Source of the DNA: Undaria pinnatifida
Lineage: Eukaryota; Sar; Phaeophyceae; Laminariales; Alariaceae
Assembly: GCA_012845835.1 (NCBI GenBank)
Contig: JABAKD010000022.1
Coordinates: 12,655,218-12,719,217 of the forward strand
DNA: 64,000 bases
Direction: 5' to 3'
Below, piece after piece: positions 11,701 through 19,800 of the stretch (position 1 is its first letter; each line of letters starts with the position of its first letter). The notes beneath the pieces are model-generated. The model was not told the origin of the DNA. It worked only from the letters and a program-made list of their open reading frames with translations, and made no database searches. A program made the translations under genes and the position numbers.

Positions 11701-13588
11701 AAAAGGTATACCTCTGTCGTAGCATGCGTCTAGGCATACGACGAAAAAAGAACACGGTAAGACCGCAAAGCCGTATGCCAACGACCAAGGCGTGTACGGT
11801 AGGGGGGGGGGGGTCACTTTCCCCCCCCCCCCCCCCTTTTTTTTGCAGAGGCTTGTGGGGGTTCACTTCGCGCGAGTGCCCCCCCATGTTCTTGCTGCGG
11901 TCTAAAATCATTTCGTGCTCTTTTCAGTATGCGATGTGAATACGCAATGCGGTGGTAAGGTACGCTGCCCCCCTCCAAAAACGCCTACCAGGTATGGTCT
12001 TTTTTTTGGCCCCTGATGAGGTTCAGAGTGTCTCGGGCGAGTGGCTCAAACCCGGTGGTGAATATGGTGGTAATCCTCGGTATCGTAGTCGTAGTCTTGT
12101 GTCCAACAATACGGGGCATTTTGTGTGTTGGTCTAGTTGTGTCGTTCAGGAGCCACCCGTCAGTCAGGAACAGGTTAGCCGCAACGTGATACTCCTGGCG
12201 TGGGATGCGTCGTGAGTGACTTCCTACAGTGGAACGGGTAAGCACGGATATCGAGTTCTCCCGTGCCGGTTGTTGTTGATCTCTCGGTAGCTCACGGGGC
12301 ATTATCTAGACCGAAGATGTCGGTTGACGGCGCTCTTGACTTTTGACGGACAACCGTCTATGACCGCTTCAATTCAAACTAAAACCAGTATGTTCCGCGT
12401 CTTACGAGGCCTTGACGGGACAAGAATAGACCGTCAAGGCCGTCAACCGGCATCTTTGATCTAGACGGTGGTTACGAAAATGCGCGCAATATTGTCCACA
12501 GATGCAATAGGCACAAACTGAGACCAGCTGTAGACTCATTTCATTCGGGGTCCCAGGATAGTATCCAACAGTGGCGCAACTCAAGTCGTAACGCTTTTTG
12601 CACGTGCAGGGCAGGTATCGACTGTAATCGACCCTTGAATCGATCGCACTCACAGCTGATGTTTAAAATATAAATACATGAAACATATCCGTATCATGTA
12701 CTCTACCACTACTTCTGTAATTCGCTTACGTGGTGGTGATGGTGTCGTTTGATACATCTTTTGATCGAAATACAGTAGTGGTCTCCCTCTATAGTGCCGG
12801 TTGAGTAGTGCCGGTTGCCCGCTACATGTATTGCCTGTGAAATCTCTTGACGCAGTGTGGAATCAACTACTAGTGGCGGTAGTGCCGGTTTACTTTATCG
12901 TGCCGCCGGTGTTTCCCTCTGTAGTGCACATACAGGCACTATAGAGGGACTACTTCTGTATGAAGTAGTTTGTCCCCCTACAGAGGATGCGCTTCTAAAG
13001 GAGGTGAAAAGCGGCTGCATCTTCTGTGTCCAAGTCGTTTCGTCGTCGGTGTTCACAAACGACCACATCGTCTTCTTCTGTGCGCAAACGATGTCGTTGT
13101 CGCTGTTCTTCACTAAGGGGTTCAATAACTCAGGGCGCCCTAGATAGAATAAGCATTAAGTCTTGATCGGATATATGTTTTTGGTTATGAAAAACAGATT
13201 GTTGGAAGCAAAACAACTTTTTTTCTTCTTTCGTAGGCCATGAAAAAAATTAACAGAGAACAAATGATCAGGAACGCTTGTCATTAGTCTTTCAGGCTTT
13301 GTTATCTTGTTACAAAATATCAGGAGAAAACGCACAAGTAGGATGCAATAGAGCTAATCAAATATACAAACGAAGGACATACAGTTCTTCGGTAAGTGTG
13401 GCCTTAATGCGCCCCGTTCTCCCCTCTCTTGTTTTCACATCGATAGGGGCGGCTTCCGGCTGCGACCAACCAGGGTGGAGTTCTGGGAGGGACAACCATC
13501 TAGGCTGCACGACCGCATTGTCTACTCGCTTGACGAGGGGGGCGATGGCGGTGCGGAGACGTGGTCCATCAAGCGGCTTCAGCCATGA
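2553..13588 (+). CDS. PNPO: Pyridoxine/pyridoxamine 5'-phosphate oxidase, six-exon gene (whole span)
   Basis: FMN-dependent oxidation of pyridoxine or pyridoxamine 5'-phosphate to pyridoxal 5'-phosphate, the last step of the PLP salvage pathway. Exons 2553-2708, 4772-4893, 5831-5984, 8549-8626, 10866-10912 and 13447-13588 join with matching phases (0, 2, 0, 0, 2) and GT-AG borders into about 232 residues, the usual size for this family. Landmarks in order: LRENY/GIDE N-terminal helix, [33 protein letters not shown]...[43 protein letters not shown] and the C-terminal RLQP. R/K of the FMN site and the RLHDR substrate/FMN motif are all present, so an active enzyme is expected. No N-acetylglucosamine or epimerase fusion is seen. 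The start at 2553 (MGASSS) is a choice; in-frame Met codons lie upstream (about 2509-2537), so an organelle-targeting leader is possible. Confidence 0.93.
4415..4475 (+). pseudogene. Degenerate duplicate of PNPO exon 2 start
   Basis: The block TTTGCAGGTGATCGAACCGA, with the same acceptor and VIEPNAM...LST reading, is repeated about 346 bp before the real exon. After roughly 50 bp the similarity fades and the frame no longer matches the family. A partial tandem exon copy. Confidence 0.75.
4772..4893 (+). CDS. PNPO: PNPO exon 2 (FMN-binding strand region)
   Basis: Acceptor TTTGTTTGCAG| and donor AACAG|GTGAGC. Encodes VIEPNAM, then [17 protein letters not shown] and WYTNYN. The SARFVLMKG segment carries the Arg and Lys that contact FMN phosphate in the family. 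Phase 0 in, phase 2 out. Confidence 0.93.
5320..5405 (+). pseudogene. Degenerate duplicate of PNPO exon 3 start
   Basis: The nucleotides align with 5828-5900: the copy reads a diverged [18 protein letters not shown] where the real exon has [18 protein letters not shown]. The acceptor CAG has become CAA, and similarity stops after the FWW block. A relic of tandem exon duplication. Confidence 0.75.
5831..5984 (+). CDS. PNPO: PNPO exon 3 (central barrel)
   Basis: Acceptor GTGTGTGCAG|, donor AGCAAG|GTATGC. Encodes [19 protein letters not shown], the RFEGEV strand, SEEESDEYF and RPTGSK. The split codon AG|C joins exon 2 to give NYNS-RKG, matching the family's TNxxSRK motif. Confidence 0.94.
8549..8626 (+). 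CDS. PNPO: PNPO exon 4 (IGAWVS segment)
   Basis: Acceptor CGTTCATGCAG| after a (CGTT)n tract; donor ATAGAG|GTGCGC. Encodes [19 protein letters not shown], equivalent to SQIGAWVSKQS in bacterial PdxH. 26 codons, phase 0 both sides. Confidence 0.92.
10094..10562. repeat. Telomere-like ~40-bp minisatellite
   Basis: About eleven tandem units of the form TTAGTTAGGGTTGGGTTTGA followed by CGCGTAGTCGGGATTTGGC or a GGGCGCGG variant. Each contains TTAGGGTTGGGTTT, close to a TTAGGG telomere repeat. It lies in PNPO intron 4, far from any chromosome end visible here. Confidence 0.85.
10866..10912 (+). CDS. PNPO: PNPO exon 5 (PRPPHW micro-exon)
   Basis: A 47-bp exon, acceptor AATACCAG|, donor CACTG|GTGAGA. 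Encodes [16 protein letters not shown]. The Trp codon is split TG|G and completed by exon 6 to give HW-GGFR, the family's P-x-x-W-G-G-[FY]-R motif. Confidence 0.93.
11273..11400. repeat. Dispersed repeat D, copy 2
   Basis: Second copy of the repeat at 1-110: ATGTGACCCCTGATCTGAG, GCGCGAGAGTAATGCGAGGA, then an A-rich tail. It is preceded by another block (about 11,143-11,215) shared with 18,258-18,345. Confidence 0.5.
11483..11730 (-). mobile_element. MITE family A copy (A1), full length
   Basis: TIRs GACGCGTGCTACGATAGAGGT at the left and, complemented, ACCTCTGTCGTAGCATGCGTC at the right. The core has CCATGGCCTAGGTAC, CCGACGAT and TTAAGGAGCC in minus orientation. 248 bp, no coding capacity. 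Confidence 0.8.
13447..13588 (+). CDS. PNPO: PNPO exon 6 (C-terminal, RLHDR)
   Basis: Acceptor CACATCGATAG|. Encodes [19 protein letters not shown], then [13 protein letters not shown], ending WSIKRLQP and TGA. The E-F-W-x-G-x-x-x-R-L-H-D-R motif and R-L-x-P terminus are diagnostic for PNPO/PdxH. Confidence 0.95.
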
Positions 13589-14850
13589 TACGGATGGCGT
13601 GCCAGTCTAGCTCCGAGTACGCTATAACCATTTTTTGGTATAATTCCAAATGTACGGCATGAGTAGGGCAGTACCTGCTGCGAACGTGTTGTTGCAATTT
13701 CGCGATAGTCGACGGTTTATTGGAATGGCGAGAGGGTTACACGCAGATGGCAGTAGGCGAAAAAAGAGCAATCCTTGGGGTATTTTGAAGGCTTGGGACC
13801 ACGCCACGTTTTACGGCAATGCTTTCTCGAGAGGTGTTTTATTTTGTTGTAGCGCCACACGTCTTCTTTTGTATGGGGGGGGGCGAAAACGTGGCACGCC
13901 GCTATCCATAAGTACACTTCTATGTCTTGCTCAGCAAATTGATCCTTGAACTATTGTTGTGCTTGAGATCTAGTTGGGAGTTATAGCAAGAACGGGACAT
14001 GTGCGCGTTGCATAGTGGTAGGCTTCAATGCCCGTGATCGTTGTGTCATGATTCGTGCTCTCGTTTGTAGACGTGTTGGTGTTGCTGCACAAGGATGTCA
14101 GGCAAGGTTACCCCGGGATTTGGTCGATCTGTCCTGCCAAGCGGGGAGGCCGCGAAATTTGGTTGATGTGTCCTACCAGGGAATCCAAGAATATATGGGC
14201 GTGCCAAGATATGGATGAGTTTTGAGGGCGTTGTCAGCAACGATTCGTGCGCACTGACTGACGCGTTTCCCGATTTCTGTTGCTGGAGGTTGTGTGGAGT
14301 CATTCATATCGATTCCCTCACCGCTTCCATGCTTATCGGGCAAGCTATATCCGGCTTTGTTTCGCACACGATATGGCGGTTTGGGTGGCTTTTTGGGGTG
14401 TAGGGCATCATCAATTGATGGCGTGGAGATTGTGATCTCGTGAGATGGTCGGCAGCCGGTTCGTTCTAGCGCACCATGCTGTTGTTCTCACGATATATCA
14501 CCGCCACACCGGTAGCCCAGTGCGTGTTTACAAGACAGGCCCTAGTAATTCTGGATTGGAAGAATACCGCTCGCTCGGGCGGCGCCATGCCTGCCCTGCG
14601 ATGCCTGTGCGCTAAAAGCACCTCGCGTTTTGTGCCAAGGAAAGCAAGTAGGCGTGCTTTCCGCGGGCACACCGTCACCGTAGCGTGATCCATGTACTGT
14701 TTTGAGCGGGGTTATATCCGCCCTCCCTCCCTCCCTTCCTCCAACTGTGCTGCTGGCACTGCGGTTCGGTCTGAAACGGAAATTATCATGCGATCAATTT
14801 CGCGCTTGCTCTCTGGATATGCGTCATGGTTGATTGTGTGATTGATGCCA
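13589..14850. other. Convergent intergenic region, no gene recognised
   Basis: Between the PNPO stop and the tail repeats of the minus-strand gene. It holds short C/T-rich runs (CCCTCCCTCC near 14,720) but no exon, tRNA or full mobile element that I can recognise. Both 3' UTRs should end within or near it. Confidence 0.4.
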
Positions 14851-15049
14851 GAATATGTTTCCCGCCGAGCTGACGTGCTGTGGTTGCGCGTCGCATCAGC
14901 TTCTTTCTGCTACCGCTGCTCCCTCGAAGCGGTTTCGGCTGCGAAGACAAATGATTGTGCAAACTTCAAGATTTGCCGATATTCTGAATCCAGAAAAGAA
15001 GGGACGCCAGCGAGCCCAATAATATATACCCTCCTAAACAAACCCTTGG

Positions 15050-16140
15050 ACAAACTTGACCATCAGGACTCTGCACCCTTCAGCTTGGTCAACCCCCCCC
15101 CCTGCGCGTCGCCAGATTTCGGGCGTATGGGAAAATCTAACGCGCCATCTGCCTTGTCTATTTTCCGTTCGAAATCCAACACAGACAGTCGAGGCAAATT
15201 CCCAAACCCCGGCTCTTTTTCAAAGATAGGGTTTCGAGCACTTATCCTCCCCCGCCCCCCCTCCTCCTCCTCGTCCTCCTGCTGCTCCTCCTCCTCCTCG
15301 TTTTGTTCTATTTCGTGACTGGCACCCTCTAATTGTGCCCAGTCCTCATTTCTCAGTCGCCAAAAATCAGGCACGGGGTCATCCGCCTCGTCTATTGTAC
15401 GCCCGTAATGCAACGCCGACAGTCGAGGCATATGCCCCTGATCGGCTCCTCTTCAAACATAGGGTATCGGGCTGACTTTCCGCTCCTATCTATTGTTTCC
15501 CCTTTTCGTTTTCCTCGTCCTGTTCCTCTTCATTTTCTTCTTGTGAACTCGAGTCCGTTGTTCATGTCTAATCCCCCGTTCCTGGTCGCCAAAATCCAGG
15601 CAGGGGATATCTAACTCCCCGCCCCCCCTCGTCTATTTGTCCGACCTAAATCCAACGCAAACATCCAAGGGGTATGCCCCGCCCCCCCCGGCTCTTCTTC
15701 TAACATAGGGTTTCGGGCACTCAAGTTCTCCCTCTTCTTGTCCTCTTCTTCCTCCTCTTCCGTCTTCTATTCCTCTTCCTTCTCCTCGTCCTCCTTGTCC
15801 TCCTATTCCTCCTCCCCCTCCTCCTCTCCCTTCTTCTCCTCCTCCTCTTCCTCCTTCTCTCCCTTCTTCTCCTCCTCCTCCTCTCCCTCCTCCTTGTCCT
15901 CCTTTTCTTCCTCCTCCTCCCCCCCCTCCTCCTCTTCCTTCTCCTCCTCTTCCTCTTCCTCCTGGTAATTCAGGAATTCCACCCTCTAATTTATGTAAAG
16001 TCCCCACCCCCACGTCGCCAAAATTCAGGCACGGGATCTCCTTCCCCGTCCGCGTCGTCTATAGTCCGCCCGAAATCTAGCGCAGACAGCGGGGGCATAT
16101 GCCCCCGCCCTCCCGGCTCCTCGAAAATAGGGTTTGCGGT
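15050..16140 (-). repeat. Four tandem copies of the receptor tail unit
   Basis: The motif NP(I/M)(F/L)E.EPG recurs on the minus strand at about 16,123, 15,700, 15,455 and 15,215. Each is followed by an LSALDFGRTIDDAD-like segment, and most by DPVP.FWR. Unit 1 lies inside the last exon and ends at a TAA. Units 3 and 4 share a 123-codon open frame (15,063-15,431). Unit 2 is broken by a GGA/GAG-rich expansion (15,735-15,965). Either an extended C-terminus reached by splicing or decayed duplicates. Confidence 0.75.
15735..15965. repeat. TCC/TTC (GGA/GAA) triplet-like tract
   Basis: About 230 bp of near-pure pyrimidine on the plus strand, built of CTCCTC, TTCCTC and CTTCTC. It lies inside tail unit 2 and probably grew from its Glu-rich codons; unit 4 carries a shorter Glu run at the matching place. 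Confidence 0.85.
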
Positions 16141-16815
16141 GTGGACTTCCCTCTCCTCCTCCTCCTCCGCCTCCTTCTTCTGCTCGCTCACGCTCGTAAA
16201 GTCCGATCCGGAGGTCAAAACCGCGAATCCCTCGTTGGATTCTACGGGTCTTGTGCGGAAAAACGGATTGCTGCGCGCGTTAAGGGCCGCGCGTGTTTGC
16301 GCGGCTGACAAGCGGGAACCGCGATGCGGATCCGACGTGGTCGCGGGGGTGGAGAACATCCGGTTTTGTTTTTCGTACTGGGAAGCTTCCGGCGTGCCGA
16401 GCGCTGCCGAATCGTTGATTCCGCCGTGCCGGACCTTGTTTTCCGTAATTTTGCGCCGGGTGGTTTCTGCTACCGCTGGTGAGGTGGTAGTACTTCGACG
16501 GACGCACGCTACGCCGAGGCAGACGCATATACCGGTTACGAGGACCGTGGCGAGTATGAAGGTCATGATCCACTCGAACGGGTTGCTGTCGTCGGCATCA
16601 AAGCCGATGACGGAGGTAAGCCTTCCAACCATTTGGTCGCTATAGGAGGCCGAAGAAGCGTCGCGATTGGGCACCCGTTGGGTGTCCGCTTGGGAGATGG
16701 TTACGGCGGTGATAATGACATCTTCGAAGCAGTTGCCGATTAAAAGCGATTTGAATCCGTGGGTGACGTTGGCAAAGGAGTCTATTGCCGCGGCTGCCTT
16801 CATAGCGCCCGTGCT
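15991..16815 (-). CDS. Receptor exon 29: juxtamembrane, TM helix, cytoplasmic tail, stop
   Basis: Acceptor TTGTGGAACAG|, phase 0; TAA at 15,991-15,993. It opens with AMKAAAAIDSFANV and IGNCFEDVIITAVTIS, like the end of an SEA-type fold. The membrane helix is WIMTFILATVLVTGICVCLG and a few more residues, followed by VRRS as stop-transfer. The roughly 165-residue tail is Ser/Thr/Arg-rich, then Glu-rich. It carries NPFF and NPIF (NPxF, a form read by PTB-type adaptors in other eukaryotes) and one LSALDFGRTIDDAD unit. Confidence 0.85.
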   Translation of the reverse strand, partial: STGAMKAAAAIDSFANVTHGFKSLLIGNCFEDVIITAVTISQADTQRVPNRDASSASYSDQMVGRLTSVIGFDADDSNPFEWIMTFILATVLVTGICVCLGVACVRRSTTTSPAVAETTRRKITENKVRHGGINDSAALGTPEASQYEKQNRMFSTPATTSDPHRGSRLSAAQTRAALNARSNPFFRTRPVESNEGFAVLTSGSDFTSVSEQKKEAEEEEEREVHTANPIFEEPGGRGHMPPLSALDFGRTIDDADGEGDPVPEFWRRGGGDFT

Positions 16816-19800
16816 CTGTTCCACAAACGGGAGAGGGTAGGGTAAGGGTGCGATTTAGCTGGAGGCGGCTAGTTATTTGGTTCGGTGACGGAGTAAAATA
16901 TAATTTACCGGGCTTCGAAGCAGTTCCCGACTATGGGCGACTTGAAGCCGTGGGTGGCGTTAGAGCATGTGCATCCATTGCTGCGGCCGCGTTCATGGCA
17001 CCCGTGTTCTTTTCAAGAGAGCGGTGGGCTTTAGTAAATATCGAGCTTTAGGCGTGTTGAGTGGTTGAAGTTATAGGCGGAGGTGGCCTACAAGCGAGCG
17101 TAGCAGCGGGGGGGGGAAAACACCCCCCCCCGGAAGAACAGATTTCGAGGAATTGTGTTCCACAGCAGGGTAGCACGCCATTTTAGAGGTTACAAGAACG
17201 CGGCCGATCGGCATGGGGGCACGCATATTTAACGGGTCAGGCATCACGCTGGAAGTGCGTGGGAAGGTTTTGATATATTTTGTGGTGCCAACAATGTAAA
17301 TTATTGTCCACGGGACCAAGGCTACGTCCTGCCAAGCGATGTCACCGGCACTATACCGGCAACGGGCATTGTTTGAACAAATGGCACGTCACGCGATGCC
17401 ACCGGCATTACACCGGCAATGGGCATTGTTCAACCGGCACGCCAAGCGATGCCACCGGCATTATACCGGCAACGGACATTGTTCAACCGGCACGTCAAGC
17501 GATGCCACCGGCACCATACCGGCAATGGGCATTATTCAACTGGCACGCCAAGCGATGCCATCGGCACTATCCCGGTAATCGCCAAGCGATGGTACCGGCA
17601 CTATCCCGGCAATGGGTATTATTCAACCGGCTCGCCAAGCGATGTCACCGGCACTACACCGGCAATGGGCATTATTCAACCGGCGCTCTAGGGAGACCCC
17701 CATAGTCCGTGCCAAGCGATGTTTCCGGTACTATACCGGCAATAGACCCTATTCAACCGGCACTATAGGGAGACCCCCCCAGTCGTGCCAAGCGATTTCA
17801 CCGGCACTATGCCGGCAATAGGCACTATTCAAAAGGCAATATAGGGAAACCCCCATAGTCGTGCGAAGCGATTTCACCGGCACTACACCGGTCATAGGCC
17901 CTATTCAGCCGGCACTATAGGGGGAACCCCGTAGTCGTGCCAAGCGGTGTCATCGGCCCTAAACCGGAAATGGGCATTATTCAACCGGCACAGTAGGGCC
18001 GGGGAGGGTACCTCCATTTTCAAGCACTACCGACCGCCGAGTGTAGGTCTACTTTGGTGCGAGTGGCTTTTGCCTCGCTCAAAAACGGACTTGCGCGTGA
18101 TAATGTTCTTGGAGCAAGCAGCGTGACAATCAATTCCATGATGATGACGGCGATGCATATCGCAAAAACAAAAACAAAGACAAAAACGCGTCGGCCACGA
18201 TGGAGGCAGCACTTTTTGCCGAAACTGTTTCTGAACGAGGGGGCTCCTTAACCCATTTCTAACTCCGAAAACGTTATCCTATCCTAGTCTAACTCCAAGT
18301 GTTTTCCCCCCATATCGGGACTGCAGCGATAAAATTTAAGCTGGTATTAACCGTTTAGAGGGGCTTCAGACAACAGACTGACGAAGAAAAAGTGACGACT
18401 GCAGCACCCTTCTACACCACCAAACAACCCGGGCTACTACTTAACAGACTAGGTCGCGGCGTTTTCGAATGTCGAACTCCAATGCAAGTGCCTGCAAGAC
18501 ACGCTCAAGCATGTCTATAGCTTGCACTGCCGTGTGCTGCATGCTCGCACCGTGATAGGAACTCGCGTATACATTATTAGCTTTTTTTTGTCGCTGTGCT
18601 GTAATCAAGATATAATCAAGTCCCAAAACAGTTAATAATGCCGCTGAGAAAAACGTCGGATTTTTTCGTCGATCACCAAGATGACGGTAGGTGGTGTCCC
18701 CCTGCCTTTTCACAACCGGGCGTAAGTGTAGTGGTACTCCGAGTGGGGGATGCGTGGTTGGTCGGTGAGATGTGGGGCGTCCTGCTTGTCCCATCATCGT
18801 CACCTACATGGCCCATGTATGCAGGCGTTGACGTGAATGTGACATCTTACGTCACGTGGTTTCACCTCAACCATGACATGGTTTCACGTCGAATCTATAA
18901 ACTATCCTTCTGCGTAGGGCACTCCATTACATAATATGTCACTCGCACGAGCGACCCTCTCTGCAGCTCAACGACCAAAACGCACTCTAGGCGCAACGTA
19001 GCTGATCCTGCCACTGCGGATGCATAGCACATCACAAGATGAAAACGGCACGAAAGGTTGTTAATGAGACGGCAAACTGCAAACAAAACAGAGGGCGGTG
19101 CCGTAGTTAGTTCAGAGTGCTTGCAAGTGCCAGTGAAGTGTTTTTCTTTTTTACATACAGTACCTAGACCATAGTGGCACTTTCGGTTTACCCAAAATGA
19201 GTTTTGGGGCGACAAGTAGAGCTCTCCTCACGATGTCAGGAGCCTCAGAACCCCCCCCCCCCCCGGCACCGGCACCGGCATCGACACCTCTGACACGTGC
19301 TACGATAGAGGTACATAGCACTTTTGGGCGAGATTTTTTTCTGAATGACAGCGCTCCTTAACCCCAAATCGTCGGAAAAAAAAGATAATACGACATTTTT
19401 TTTTTTTTTTGGGGGGGGGGTACTTCTAGGCCATGGGGTTGGCCATTGGGTCTCGCGCTTTTGTTTTTTTTATCTAAAATCAGTTTTTGTATAGGGTGGG
19501 GGAATGAATGTCCTGAGATTAGGAACCCCCGAAAAACAAAGGATGCACGAATACCTCAGCATGAGTCCTCAACCGTATACGTAGCGCTTGGCTAGGCTAG
19601 GGTAGGTCTCGTTCGAGCCCTAACAGTGAGTTCCCTTCTACTGCTGATCGAGGGTAGAGCCACCTCGCGGTGGGGGCGGCCGTGCTGCAGCATCAATCCC
19701 TGAGCTCCTCACATGAGGAGCTCAATACCTCACCCGAAAAATGACTTCGAAGGCATTCGTTCGCTCAAACAACCCGACCAAGCTTCTATGCCTTAGTCCT

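Noticed and set aside
15633-16013. Gly-Arg-rich minus-strand frame
   Set aside because: Out-of-frame reading of the GGA/GAG expansion in tail unit 2; not connected to exon 29 in frame.
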